From Nocardiopsis sp. N85 (GTDB lineage Bacteria > Actinomycetota > Actinomycetes > Streptosporangiales > Streptosporangiaceae): a DNA stretch of 64,000 nt. Both the position numbers and the translations under genes were made by a program. The DNA is taken from NCBI RefSeq assembly GCF_028882275.1, contig NZ_JARBUT010000016.1, forward strand, positions 89,434-153,433, read 5' to 3'. Shown here one piece after another: positions 28,017 through 36,635 of this stretch; the first letter of the stretch is position 1, and each line of letters opens with the position of its first letter. Below the pieces are notes generated by a model, which made no database searches, was not told the origin of the DNA, and saw nothing but the letters and a program-made list of their open reading frames with translations.

Positions 28017-28748
28017 CTACACCTCGAACACCTCGAACCCGGTGGCCAACGGCACCCCCGCCCACTCCCCCGCCATCTCGGCCATCCGGGGCAGGAAGGA
28101 CTTCTGGTCGAACCCGTCCAGGTTGGCCAGGTAGACGGCGTGGGCGTCCAGGGAGGCCACCCCGTCGGCCAGGTCCTGCCCGCTCAACTCCACGTAGTGA
28201 CCGGCCTTAGGTGAGGAGCCGAACGCGACGAAGCGCACCTCCGACCAGGGCTCCAGCCCGTCGGTGAGCTGTTCGGGGAAGACCCACCGGTTGGCGGCGT
28301 CGCGGACCGCGTCGAGCAGGGCGGGGCCGAGCACCCGGTGATCGGCGTGGTTGAAGGCGCTCCCCCCGGAGAAGTGCTCCCGGAAGTTGATGGAGACGAT
28401 CACCTCGGGCCGATGCCTGCGGATCGCCTCGGCCAGGGCGCGGCGCAACGGCAACCCGTACTCCAGCGTCCCGTCGGGGAAGTCGAGGAACTCCACCCCG
28501 GCCGCGCCCACGGCCGCGGCCGAGGCGCGCTGTTCGGCCATGCGCAGGGGCGCGCACTCCTCCGGGGCGACGGTGTCGATGCCCGCCTCGCCCCGGGTGA
28601 CCAGGAGTTCGGTGACCTCCTTGCCCTGGCGGGCCCACCGGGCGATCGCGGAGGAGCTGCCGAACTCCAGATCGTCGGGGTGGGCGACCACGGCCAGGGC
28701 TCGGGTCCAGTCCTCCGGCAGCAGGGAGGGGGCGCTGTCGTTCGTCAT
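28017..28748 (-). CDS. PIG-L/LmbE family zinc deacetylase
   Basis: A 243-residue protein. The family motif AHPDDLEF (His23, Asp25, Asp26) and the later HADHR His supply the zinc-binding set of N-acetylglucosaminyl deacetylases such as MshB. The segment TRGEAGIDTVAPEECAPLR is typical of the group. The ATG at 28748 is chosen for the family-like N-terminus; longer frames add a Pro/Arg-rich shadow. It could be the mycothiol enzymes MshB or Mca or a related deacetylase. At 243 residues it is shorter than usual MshB/Mca (about 290), so a general PIG-L deacetylase is the safer call. Confidence 0.87.
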   Translation of the reverse strand: MTNDSAPSLLPEDWTRALAVVAHPDDLEFGSSSAIARWARQGKEVTELLVTRGEAGIDTVAPEECAPLRMAEQRASAAAVGAAGVEFLDFPDGTLEYGLPLRRALAEAIRRHRPEVIVSINFREHFSGGSAFNHADHRVLGPALLDAVRDAANRWVFPEQLTDGLEPWSEVRFVAFGSSPKAGHYVELSGQDLADGVASLDAHAVYLANLDGFDQKSFLPRMAEMAGEWAGVPLATGFEVFEV

Positions 28749-28846
28749 GGTCCCCACCCTACGGAAGGGGCCGGGCGGCGGCGGGAAGGCGCTTCGGGCC
28801 GGAACCGGCCACCCGCGCGCGGGAATGCGGACCCCGTGCACGGGAA

Positions 28847-28872
28847 CGCCCCGGAGCGGTCGCTCCGGGGCG
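28847..28872 (-). terminator. Terminator after the DUF3710 gene
   Basis: CGCCCCGGAGCG and its complement CGCTCCGGGGCG form a 12-bp stem around GT, 23 bp beyond the DUF3710 stop on the minus strand. Confidence 0.7.
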
Positions 28873-28895
28873 GTTCCACGACGGTCCCGCGCCCC

Positions 28896-29753
28896 TCAGG
28901 ACGCGGAGGAGCCGTTCGGCGAGGCCCCGCCGGGGCCGCGGGGCGCCGCGCCGTTGGGCGAGGTGCCGGTGCCGCCCTGCTGCGCGGCGGTGCGGCGGGC
29001 CTCGGTCTGCTGGGCGGCGCGGGCCTGGGCGGCCTTGGCCATCTGCTCCTGGATCTGCTTGGGCACGGTGATCTGGAGCAGTTCACCGGGCGGGCTGGGC
29101 TGGTCGCCGCGCACGACGATGATGTCGGAGAAGAGCTTCTCCACCTCGGCCATCATCTCCGGCTTGGCGGCGCCCTCACCCCGGATCACGCCGCGCAGCA
29201 CCCAGCGCGGGCCGTCCACGCCGATGAACCGCACCCGCTGGGCGAGCTGCTTGCCGTCCTCGGTGGTACGGCCGGGCACCGGGACGAGCGCCTTGAGTTC
29301 GGGCCCGAAGGTGCCCTCGTGCTCCTCGGCCTTGCCGCCCTGCTTGACGACCTGCTCGCGCAGTTCCTCGCGCATCTCGTCCCACATGCCCGACGACTTG
29401 GGAGCGGCGAAGGGCTGCACCTGGAGGGCGCTCTTGCCGCGCACCAGGGTCACACCGATGATCTTCTGCTTGCCCTGGCCGTCCTGGGCGACGTTGACCT
29501 GGACCTCGGTGCCCTGTTCCATCGGCACGCGCATACCGCCCAGGTCCATGCGCTTCATCTCGGGCGCGTCCTCGCCGGCGTCCCACGGCCCGGTCGCCCG
29601 GTGGCGGTCGGCCTCCTTGACGGGTTCCGCGCCCCGTTCCCCCGGCTCGACCTCGTTGCCGAAGGAGACGGCGCCCGCCGCCCCCTCGCGGGGAGCCCGC
29701 GTCTCGGTTCTGTCGGTCTCTTCGTTCCGCTTCTTGCGGCGGCGTCCAAACAC
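28896..29753 (-). CDS. DUF3710 family protein
   Basis: A 285-residue soluble protein starting at GTG 29753 after GAGGTGAGGGC. The N-terminus is basic (FGRRRKKRNEETDRTE). The conserved middle includes RMDLGGMRVP, QVQPFAAPKSSGMWDEMREE, and PRWVLRGVIRGEGA. The C-terminus is an Ala/Gln/Gly-rich tail. This matches DUF3710 (Rv2696c type), which sits next to dut in most actinobacteria, as it does here. The molecular function is unknown. It lies 57 bp downstream of dut on the same strand and is probably co-transcribed with it. Confidence 0.88.
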   Translation of the reverse strand: MFGRRRKKRNEETDRTETRAPREGAAGAVSFGNEVEPGERGAEPVKEADRHRATGPWDAGEDAPEMKRMDLGGMRVPMEQGTEVQVNVAQDGQGKQKIIGVTLVRGKSALQVQPFAAPKSSGMWDEMREELREQVVKQGGKAEEHEGTFGPELKALVPVPGRTTEDGKQLAQRVRFIGVDGPRWVLRGVIRGEGAAKPEMMAEVEKLFSDIIVVRGDQPSPPGELLQITVPKQIQEQMAKAAQARAAQQTEARRTAAQQGGTGTSPNGAAPRGPGGASPNGSSAS

Positions 29754-29810
29754 GCCCTCACCTCTTTGCTCTCCATTGGCCCCGGGATCGCACCGGGTGC
29801 GGGAATGTCG

Positions 29811-30287
29811 TCACCGCAATGCGGTGTGGCCCCCGGTCGAACCGAAACCGCCCGCTCCGCGCACCGACTCGGGCAGGGCGTCCGCCTCGACGAACACGGC
29901 CCGTTCCACACGCTGGATCACCAGTTGCGCGATCCGGTCGCCCCGGGTGAGCGCCACGGGATCCGTGGAATCGGTGTTGAGCAGGGTCACCTTGATCTCG
30001 CCCCGGTATCCGGAGTCCACCGTGCCCGGGGCGTTGACGATCGTCAGGCCGCAGCGCGCGGCGAGCCCCGAACGGGGATGCACGAAAGCCGCGTACCCGT
30101 CGGGCAGGGCGATGGCCAGCCCGGTGGGGACGGTGGACCGCTCCCCCGGGGCGAGAACGACGTCGACGGCGGTGTACAGGTCGGCGCCCGCGTCACCGGG
30201 GTGCGCGTACTCGGGCAGGGGAAGGCCGGGGTCCAGGCGGTGGACCGTGATCGGGATCCGGCCGCTCCCCAGGGATGCACTACTCAC
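29811..30287 (-). CDS. dut: Deoxyuridine 5'-triphosphate nucleotidohydrolase (dUTPase)
   Basis: A 158-residue trimeric-type dUTPase that hydrolyses dUTP to dUMP, keeping uracil out of DNA and feeding dTMP synthesis. All five motifs are visible: PGDAGADLYT, HPRSGLAARCG, NAPGTVDSGYRGEI, RGDRIAQLVIQ and the C-terminal GAGGFGSTGGH that closes over the active site. The GTG at 30287 gives the standard length; an upstream frame adds about 26 residues of no family character. The ribosome site is weak. Confidence 0.95.
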   Translation of the reverse strand: MSSASLGSGRIPITVHRLDPGLPLPEYAHPGDAGADLYTAVDVVLAPGERSTVPTGLAIALPDGYAAFVHPRSGLAARCGLTIVNAPGTVDSGYRGEIKVTLLNTDSTDPVALTRGDRIAQLVIQRVERAVFVEADALPESVRGAGGFGSTGGHTALR

Positions 30288-30328
30288 ATTCGCCGAGCCT
30301 ATCGCCCCCGGGACGTTGCGCGGATACA

Positions 30329-30366
30329 CGTGCGGCCGGGGCGGACCGTTCCGCCCCGGCCGCACG
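30329..30366 (-). terminator. Terminator after valS
   Basis: A 17-bp perfect stem around the loop CCGT, starting 13 bp after the valS stop on the minus strand. It lies between valS and dut. Confidence 0.8.
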
Positions 30367-30378
30367 GTGCCGATGGTG

Positions 30379-32964
30379 CTACTCCGCGGGTTCCTCCGCG
30401 GTCTCGGGCAGGGTGACCTCGACCGTCAGCTCGGCGTCGTCGGTGGGCTGGAAGTCGATCCCGGCGGCGCGACCGGCGGCGGCGATGTCGGCGGCCGCGG
30501 CACGGGCGGCCTCCACGCGCTTACCGGTGACCCGGACGTTCTCGACCTCGGCCCGCATGGACAGCTTGGCCTCGGACTTGGCCTTGCGGACGGCCCGCAG
30601 GACCTCGGCGGTCGCGGCCAGGACGGCGGGGTCGCCGTCGGCGGCGGCCGTCCGGTACTCGGCGGCGACCGGCCACGGCCGGGCGTGGACGGAGCCCTCC
30701 TGCCACCAGCTCCAGACCTCTTCGGCGACGAACGGGACGAACGGCGCGAAGAGCTTGTGCAGGGCGCCCAGGGCGATGAGCAGCGCGGCGCGCGCGGAGG
30801 CGCCCTCGGCCGACTCGGTGTCGTAGGCGCGGGTCTTGACGAGCTCCAGGTAGTCGTCGCAGAAGTCCCAGAAGAACCGCTCGGTGCGCTCCAGGGCCCG
30901 GGTGTGGTCGTAGTCGGTGAACGCCTTGGTGGCGTCCTCGACGACCTCGGCCAGGGCGGCGAGCATCGCGCGGTCCAGGGGCTCGGTGACGTGCGCCGGG
31001 TCGGCGGCGGCGTGCTCACCCGCGACGGACATGACGAACTTGCTGGCGTTGAGGATCTTGATGGCCAGCCGGCGGCCGACCTTCATCTGGCCCTCGTCCA
31101 TGGCGGTGTCGGTCCCGAGGCGACCGCTGGCCGCCCAGTAGCGGACCGCGTCGGAGCTGTACTTCTCCAGCAGCGCCAGCGGGGTGACGACGTTGCCCTT
31201 GGACTTGGACATCTTCTTGCGGTCCGGGTCCAGGATCCAGCCGGAGATGCCGGTGGTGTGCCAGGGCAGCGTGTCGTTCTCGGAGTCGGCGCGCACGACC
31301 GTGGAGAACAGCCAGGTGCGGATGATGTCCTGGCCCTGGGGACGGAAGTCCATCGGGAAGACGCGGGCGAACAGGTCCGGGTCGCGTTCCCAACCGGAGG
31401 CGATCTGCGGGGACAGCGACGAGGTCGCCCAGGTGTCCATCACGTCGGGGTCGCCCATGAAGCCGTTGGCCGCCCCGCGCCGGTCCTCGGTGTACCCGTC
31501 GGGCGCCTCGGAGCTGGGGTCGACGGGCAACCGGTCCTCGGTGGGCAGGATCGGCTCGTCGTAGCGCGGGTTGCCGTCGGCGTCGAGCGGATACCAGACC
31601 GGGAACGGAACGCCGAAGAAGCGCTGGCGGCTGATGAGCCAGTCGCCGTTGAGGCCCTCGACCCAGTTCTCGTAGCGGGCGCGCATGTGCTCGGGGTGCC
31701 AGGTGAGCTCGCGGCCCCGCTCGATGAGCCTGCGGCGCAGTTCCTCGTCACGGCCGCCGTTGCGGATGTACCACTGGCGGGTGGTGACGATTTCGAGGGG
31801 CTTGTCGCCCTTCTCGTAGAACTTGACCGGGTGGGTGATGGGCTTGGGGTCGCCGACCAGGTCGCCGCTCTCGCGCAGCATCTCGACGATGCGCTCGCGG
31901 GCGGTGTGGACGGTGGCCCCGACCAGTCGGTCGTAGGCCTCGCGGGCGACGCCGGACTCCAGGCCGGTCGGCGGGTCGGCGAGGACGCGCCCGTCCCAGC
32001 CGATGATGGGGCGGGTCTCCAACTGGAGCTCGCGCCACCAGGTGACGTCGGTGGTGTCGCCGAAGGTGCAGATCATGGCGATGCCGGACCCCTTCTCGGG
32101 GTCGGCGAGCCGGTGCGCCTCGACAGGGACCTCGACGCCGAAGACCGGCGTGGTGACGGTGGTCCCGAACAGGTCCTGGTACCGCTCGTCGTCGGGGTGG
32201 GCGACCAGCGCGACACAGGCCGCCAGCAGCTCGGGGCGGGTGGTCTCGATGTGGACCGGGGTGCCGTCGGGCCTGTGGAAGGCGACCTTGTGGTAGGCGC
32301 TGGGGCGCTCGCGGTCCTCCAACTCGGCCTGGGCGACCGCGGTGCGGAACGTGACGTCCCACAGGGTGGGCGCCTCGGCCATGTAGGCCTCGCCGCGGGA
32401 GAGGTTGCGCAGGAAGGCGCGCTGGGCGGCCGCCCGGGAGTCGTCGTCGATGGTGGCGTAGGTGTGCCGCCAGTCGACGCTCAGCCCCAGACGGCGCCAG
32501 ATCGACTCGAAGACCTTCTCGTCCTCGGCCGTCAGCCGGTCGCACAGCTCGATGAAGTTGCGCCGGGAGACGGGGACCTGGCGCTTGGGGTCGGGCTTGG
32601 CCGGAGGCGCGAAGTCCGGGTCGTAGGCGACCGAGGGGTCGCAGCGGACACCGTAGTAGTTCTGGACCCGGCGCTCGGTGGGCAGGCCGTTGTCGTCCCA
32701 GCCCATCGGGTAGAAGACCGCCTTGCCGTTCATGCGCTGGAAACGCGCGACGGTGTCGGTGTGCGTGTACGAGAACACGTGGCCGATGTGCAGCGAACCC
32801 GAGACCGTGGGCGGCGGGGTGTCGATGGAGTAGACGTCCTCGCGCTCGGCCGTACGGTCGAAGTGGTAGACGCCGGACTCATCCCATACGTCGACCCACT
32901 TCGCCTCGATACCGTCCAGCGAAGGCTTGTCGGGCATGCGGAAGGAATGAGAGCGGTTGGTCAT
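30379..32964 (-). CDS. valS: Valyl-tRNA synthetase
   Basis: An 861-residue class I synthetase charging tRNA-Val. The HIGH motif appears as GSLHIGHVFSYTHTD and the KMSKS motif as KKMSKSKGNV. The editing domain (ETTRPELLAACVALVAHPDD) and the tRNA-binding helical domain (FFWDFCDDYLELVKTRAY) are present. The ATG at 32964 yields the typical N-terminus (PDKPSLDGIEAKWVDVWDES). Upstream there is a hairpin but no T-box-like leader that I can recognise. It lies inside the dut-DUF4193 interval of the conserved block. Confidence 0.97.
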   Translation of the reverse strand: MTNRSHSFRMPDKPSLDGIEAKWVDVWDESGVYHFDRTAEREDVYSIDTPPPTVSGSLHIGHVFSYTHTDTVARFQRMNGKAVFYPMGWDDNGLPTERRVQNYYGVRCDPSVAYDPDFAPPAKPDPKRQVPVSRRNFIELCDRLTAEDEKVFESIWRRLGLSVDWRHTYATIDDDSRAAAQRAFLRNLSRGEAYMAEAPTLWDVTFRTAVAQAELEDRERPSAYHKVAFHRPDGTPVHIETTRPELLAACVALVAHPDDERYQDLFGTTVTTPVFGVEVPVEAHRLADPEKGSGIAMICTFGDTTDVTWWRELQLETRPIIGWDGRVLADPPTGLESGVAREAYDRLVGATVHTARERIVEMLRESGDLVGDPKPITHPVKFYEKGDKPLEIVTTRQWYIRNGGRDEELRRRLIERGRELTWHPEHMRARYENWVEGLNGDWLISRQRFFGVPFPVWYPLDADGNPRYDEPILPTEDRLPVDPSSEAPDGYTEDRRGAANGFMGDPDVMDTWATSSLSPQIASGWERDPDLFARVFPMDFRPQGQDIIRTWLFSTVVRADSENDTLPWHTTGISGWILDPDRKKMSKSKGNVVTPLALLEKYSSDAVRYWAASGRLGTDTAMDEGQMKVGRRLAIKILNASKFVMSVAGEHAAADPAHVTEPLDRAMLAALAEVVEDATKAFTDYDHTRALERTERFFWDFCDDYLELVKTRAYDTESAEGASARAALLIALGALHKLFAPFVPFVAEEVWSWWQEGSVHARPWPVAAEYRTAAADGDPAVLAATAEVLRAVRKAKSEAKLSMRAEVENVRVTGKRVEAARAAAADIAAAGRAAGIDFQPTDDAELTVEVTLPETAEEPAE

Positions 32965-32983
32965 GGGGCAATGGTAGTGCGCT

Positions 32984-33003
32984 CCGGAGCGTGATCGCTC
33001 CGG
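32984..33003 (+). other. Hairpin with T-run on the plus strand, in the valS 5' region
   Basis: CCGGAGCG-TGAT-CGCTCCGG forms an 8-bp stem followed on the plus strand by GTTTTCCC, the layout of a rho-independent terminator pointing away from valS. On the valS transcript the same sequence is a leader hairpin about 20 nt before the start. Confidence 0.45.
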
Positions 33004-33168
33004 GTTTTCCCACACCGCACGCCCCGTTCCCTCCGGCCGGCCGTACCTCGCGGGGGCGTTCCGTGTCGGGGGGTCCCGCACGTGAAAGGATCGTCTCGGT
33101 AGACCATGGTGGGACGGGCGGTCCGCCGCCCGTGCCCGTGCACACGACAAGAACGGTGAACGATTCAC

Positions 33169-33447
33169 ATGGCTAAGAAGGACGGCGGTGACGTCACTCC
33201 GGTCCTGTTGGGCTTCGTGGCCGGATTCGCGGCCGAGTTCGTCATGCGCAAGGCGCTGACCTTCGCCTGGACCCGAGCGACCGGCGAGGAGCCGCCCACG
33301 GACCTGGAGTCCCCCGACGTGAGTCTGGGCAGTGCCCTGGGCTGGGCGGTCGTCGCCGGTGTCGGGGTCGAGGTGGCCCGGGTGCTGGCGGTGCGCACCG
33401 CCCGCAAGGGTCTGCGCCGTACCGCTCCCGAGGTCCTGGAGTCCTGA
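33169..33447 (+). CDS. DUF4235 family small membrane protein
   Basis: A 92-residue protein. VTPVLLGFVAGFAAEFVMRK and LGSALGWAVVAGVGVEVARV are two hydrophobic segments separated by a charged loop, and the tail is basic (RTARKGLRR). Size and pattern match DUF4235, an actinobacterial family of unknown function. It is transcribed away from valS and ends at a very strong hairpin. The ribosome site is weak. Confidence 0.82.
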   Translation: MAKKDGGDVTPVLLGFVAGFAAEFVMRKALTFAWTRATGEEPPTDLESPDVSLGSALGWAVVAGVGVEVARVLAVRTARKGLRRTAPEVLES

Positions 33448-33495
33448 CCGACCCCGGGGATCGCCCCGCCCGGGTGCCGTCCCCCTCGAAGGAAG

Positions 33496-33553
33496 ACGAC
33501 GGTGGGCGGCCCACCGCACCGTGAATCCCGTGCGCTGGGCCGTCCACCGTCGT
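33496..33553. terminator. Very strong bidirectional hairpin between DUF4235 and DUF4193 genes
   Basis: A 24-bp stem with one mismatch and one G-T pair encloses a 10-nt loop. It lies between two convergent genes and can terminate both. Confidence 0.8.
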
Positions 33554-33645
33554 TCGTGTTCCCCGTGCTCCCGTGCCCCGTCAACGGGTCCCGGGATCGT
33601 GTCGGGCGCACCTGGACGGGACGGAGTGGGAACCGTCCCGCCCGG

Positions 33646-33942
33646 TCAGGTGCATTCCTTGCAGACCAGCTGTCCCGCCCGCTGCTCGGCGAGCTGGCTG
33701 CGGTGGTGGACCAGGAAACAGCGCGAGCAGGTGAACTCGTCGGACTGACGCGGCAGAACGCGCACGGCGAGCTCTTCACCCGACAGGTCGGCACCGGGCA
33801 GCTCCATGCCCTCCGCGACCTCGTCGGGGTCGATGTCGATCGTGCCGGTGCCCTTGTCCACGCGCCGGGCCTGGAGCTCCTGAAGGCTGTCCTCGTTGAT
33901 GTCCTCGTCAGTCTTGCGCGGGCTGTCGTAGTCGGTGGCCAT
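33646..33942 (-). CDS. DUF4193 family protein with C-terminal zinc ribbon
   Basis: A 98-residue acidic protein beginning MATDYDSPRKTDED. The ATG at 33942 follows GGAG at suitable spacing. The C-terminus has two CxxC pairs, CSRC and CKEC, spaced like a zinc ribbon, and the sequence ends ECT. The family is conserved in actinobacteria near dut and suhB (Rv2699c type), as here. Function unknown; the zinc ribbon and acidity suggest a small binding or RNA polymerase/ribosome-associated protein, but this is speculation. Confidence 0.9.
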   Translation of the reverse strand: MATDYDSPRKTDEDINEDSLQELQARRVDKGTGTIDIDPDEVAEGMELPGADLSGEELAVRVLPRQSDEFTCSRCFLVHHRSQLAEQRAGQLVCKECT

Positions 33943-34448
33943 CTCTGCTAACTCCATCCCCCTCGTTCAATGCCTCGTCGCGCGGGTAGTAACGCTTGAG
34001 AGACCTCGGTTGTGCCCGGTTCGGCCGATGAGTTCTCCCGATGTCGGTGAACCGTGCCCCCTCCCGGGCCACCGCTCACAGGTCGGCAGCACTTTCCTCG
34101 GGACCGTGTCCGAAGGCGGCCATGGAATGTCGCCGCATTCGGGTCCGGTTTCCTTGGAGTACTACCCAACGTCGGGTGCCCCGTAGACCTGGAAAAGCCG
34201 TTTCCGCCCACCCCGGACAAAGCGCTGATCACTCCCCCACCGCGGGCGAAAACCGAAGACATGCCCACGTCAGGAGGGATTCCCTCCGTGTCCACGCCCG
34301 AGGCAGCATACCCACCCGAGCTCGGCGCACGTGACCCGGATGGGCGTGTCTTCGGACACGTATAGATACCACGAAGTGTGGCGTGACGCAGCTTGGGCCC
34401 TATGCCTCGCCCCAGGGGATATGTTCGGGCACCCGGAAAGGTCCGGAT
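33943..34448. other. 506-bp region without a gene between DUF4193 and cutS-like genes
   Basis: No convincing coding sequence on either strand. It should hold the DUF4193 promoter (minus strand) and the 3' end of the two-component operon. A UUCG-loop hairpin at 34345-34360 is listed separately, and GGAGGG-ATT-CCCTCC at about 34272-34286 is a further small stem. Confidence 0.5.
34345..34360 (-). terminator. UUCG-tetraloop hairpin after the two-component operon
   Basis: CGTGTC-TTCG-GACACG is a 6-bp stem with a stable tetraloop on the plus-strand reading, about 90 bp beyond the kinase stop. Confidence 0.45.
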
Positions 34449-35699
34449 TCAGCGCCGTTCCGGCGTCTCATCCGTTGGGACGGGGAGACAGACGGTGATG
34501 ACCAGACCACCGCCGGAACGCGGCCAGGCGGTGACCACGCCCTCGTGGGCGCGCACCACCGAACGGACGATGGACAGGCCCAGTCCGGCGCTGCGGCCCG
34601 AGCCCACCCGATCGCCCGACCCGCGACGGAACGGCTCGAAGAGCCCCTCGATCTCGTAGGCGGGGATGATCTTGCCGGAGTTCTCCACCTGCACGGCGGG
34701 CCGGCCCTCGTACATGCCGCTGCGGACGGTGATCCCACCGTCGGGGACGTTGTACTTGAGGGCGTTCTCCACCAGGTTGGCGACCAGCCGCTCCAACAGG
34801 ACCGGGTCGCCCACCACCGGTGCCTGCCGCAGGTCCCTGCGCAGGGCCAGCCCGGATTCGGCGACCTCGGCGGAGAGTTGGCTGAGCACCGTCCCGGCCA
34901 CTTCGCCCAGGTCGACACGGGCGCGCACCTCAAGCTCGCGGTCGCTCTTGGCGAGGAAGAGCAGGCCGTCGATGAGGCGTTCGTGGCGCGCGTTGGTCTC
35001 CAGCAGGGTGCGGCCCACGGACTTCAGGTCGGACGAGACGTCGGGGGCGGTGAGCGCCACCTCCAACAGGGTGCGGTTGATCGCCAGGGGCGTGCGCAGC
35101 TCGTGGGAGGCGTTGGCGACGAACCGGCGCTGGCCGTCGAAGGCGCGGTCCAGGCGTTCCAACATGCCGTCGAAGGTGTCCGCCAGTTCGCGGATCTCGT
35201 CGTCGGGCCCGGACAGGGCGATGCGTTCGTGCAGGGAACGCTCCGACAGGCGGCGGGCGATGCGGGTGATCTTCTGCAACGGCGACAGGGCCCGGCCGGC
35301 CACCGCGTACCCCAGGGCCACCGCGAGCAGCCCCACCAGGAACAGGGCCAGCAGCGAGAACCGGGTGACGTGGGTGAGGACCTCCTCGATGAGGTGGCCG
35401 TGCGCCACCAACTCCGCGGCGCTCTCCTCACTGAGCAGGGCGTTGAGCAGCACCGCCACGATGAGGTAGTTGACCAGGACCAGCACCGAGCCCGCGGCGA
35501 AGAACAGCATCCCGTAGATCAGGGTGAGCCGGGCTCGCAGGCTGAGGTTGTCGGCGAACCGGTGCACCCGCTCCGAGGTGGGCGACCGTTCTGCGCCCAT
35601 CCGGGCCGGGTCGGCGATGCTGAGGCTGCGCCAGGTCCCGGTGTCACCGGGCCGGGTGGGTTCCACCTGGCCCGGCTCCGGCCGGCCCGGGGGTCTCAC
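34449..35699 (-). CDS. cutS: Two-component sensor histidine kinase, CutS-like
   Basis: A 416-residue kinase. TM1 lies at about residues 57-84 and TM2 at about 113-133, with a short outer loop (LSEESAAELVAHGHLIEEVL). A HAMP domain follows, then the H-box NASHELRTPL (His199), an N-box NLVENALKYN, and a G-box SAGLGLSIVRSV. The GTG start overlaps the regulator stop by 4 bp. Position between DUF4193 and suhB, and the partner's length, match CutRS of Streptomyces, so the name is by synteny. The outer loop has no cysteine, whereas I recall paired sensor cysteines in Streptomyces CutS. Confidence 0.85.
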   Translation of the reverse strand: MRPPGRPEPGQVEPTRPGDTGTWRSLSIADPARMGAERSPTSERVHRFADNLSLRARLTLIYGMLFFAAGSVLVLVNYLIVAVLLNALLSEESAAELVAHGHLIEEVLTHVTRFSLLALFLVGLLAVALGYAVAGRALSPLQKITRIARRLSERSLHERIALSGPDDEIRELADTFDGMLERLDRAFDGQRRFVANASHELRTPLAINRTLLEVALTAPDVSSDLKSVGRTLLETNARHERLIDGLLFLAKSDRELEVRARVDLGEVAGTVLSQLSAEVAESGLALRRDLRQAPVVGDPVLLERLVANLVENALKYNVPDGGITVRSGMYEGRPAVQVENSGKIIPAYEIEGLFEPFRRGSGDRVGSGRSAGLGLSIVRSVVRAHEGVVTAWPRSGGGLVITVCLPVPTDETPERR

Positions 35700-36349
35700 A
35701 ACCGGTACCCCGCACCGGGCACGGTCTGGATGACCGGCGGCGCGCCGAGCTTCTTGCGCAGGGTCATGACGGTGACGCGCACGACGTTGGTGAAGGGGTC
35801 GGCGTTCTCGTCCCAGGCCTTCTCCAACAGCCCCTCGGCACTGACGACGGTGCCCTGGGCGCGCATGAGCACCTGGAGGACCGCGAACTCCTTGGGCGTC
35901 AGGGGGATCTCGCGCCCCTCCCGGTGGACCCGGTGGTTGGCCGGGTCCAGGGTGATGCCGTGCCTTTCCAGGACGGGGGGCAGCGGCGGGGTGGAACGCC
36001 GGGCCAGGGCCTGCACGCGGGCCACCAGCTCGGGGAAGGCGAAGGGTTTGGCGAGGTAGTCGTCGGCGCCCAGGCTCAGGCCCTCGACCTTGTCCTGGAC
36101 GGCGTCGGAGGCGGTGAGCATCAGGATGCGCCCGTTGTAGCTGCTCCCCACCAGGGTGCGGGCGACGTCGTCGCCGTGGACCCCCGGGAGGTCGCGGTCC
36201 AGAACGACCACGTCGTAGTCGTTGACCGCGGTGTGCTCCAGAGCGGTGTCCCCGTCGTAGGCGACGTCCACGGCCATGGCCTCGCGACGCAGTCCCACCG
36301 CGATGGCGTCGGCCAGGACACGCTCGTCTTCGACCACGAGTACACGCAA
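35696..36349 (-). CDS. cutR: OmpR-family response regulator, CutR-like
   Basis: A 217-residue regulator: receiver domain with the acidic pair VVEDE, the phospho-Asp in VVVLDRDLPG, Thr in MLTASD and Lys in YLAKPF, then a winged-helix DNA-binding domain (LTPKEFAVLQVLMRAQG, VVRVTVMTLRKKLG). The TTG at 36349 is chosen because GAGGA lies upstream and the protein then starts RVLVVEDE with the 217-residue length I recall for CutR. Longer frames add an atypical Pro/Ala segment. It is co-transcribed with the kinase. A direct repeat about 115-130 bp upstream may be its autoregulatory site. Confidence 0.87.
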   Translation of the reverse strand: MRVLVVEDERVLADAIAVGLRREAMAVDVAYDGDTALEHTAVNDYDVVVLDRDLPGVHGDDVARTLVGSSYNGRILMLTASDAVQDKVEGLSLGADDYLAKPFAFPELVARVQALARRSTPPLPPVLERHGITLDPANHRVHREGREIPLTPKEFAVLQVLMRAQGTVVSAEGLLEKAWDENADPFTNVVRVTVMTLRKKLGAPPVIQTVPGAGYRL

Positions 36350-36462
36350 CTTCTCGTCCTCTTCGGTACCTGGGAGAAAAGGGGCCGCTGCCGGCGCATC
36401 CCCCAACACACCGGCAGCGGCGTTCTCGGTCCCGACCGCGTCAACCGTTCTCTCACGGCGGG

Positions 36463-36478
36463 GGTAAGGAGACGGTAA
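36463..36478. promoter_or_regulatory. Direct repeat GGTAA-N6-GGTAA (TTACC on minus strand), candidate response-regulator site
   Basis: Two GGTAA elements start exactly 11 bp apart, one helical turn, as in binding sites of OmpR-family regulators, which bind as head-to-tail dimers. On the transcribed strand of the regulator gene it reads TTACC-N6-TTACC and lies about 115 bp upstream of the start. Autoregulation is inferred. Confidence 0.5.
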
Positions 36479-36635
36479 ACCGCTCGCGCCTTCGGCGCGA
36501 ACCGGATCTCGTCCTCACCCCGCGCCGGTGACGGGCGCTGGGCCGGGAGTCTCAACGACCCCTTTGTGAGCGGGGCGCCGCCGTCGGCGAATCCCCCAAC
36601 CGCCGGCGGCGGCGTAACCCCGCACATCTCGAATC

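Noticed and set aside
28351..32994. A plus-strand open frame of over 1500 codons antisense to DUF3710, dut and valS
   Set aside because: It has no ribosome site or domain and is low-complexity Arg/Gly/Pro/Val sequence, as expected opposite G/C-ending codons. The minus strand encodes three clear protein families.
32965..33168. Possible T-box leader upstream of valS
   Set aside because: A hairpin exists, but I found neither a specifier-loop arrangement nor the conserved T-box sequence.
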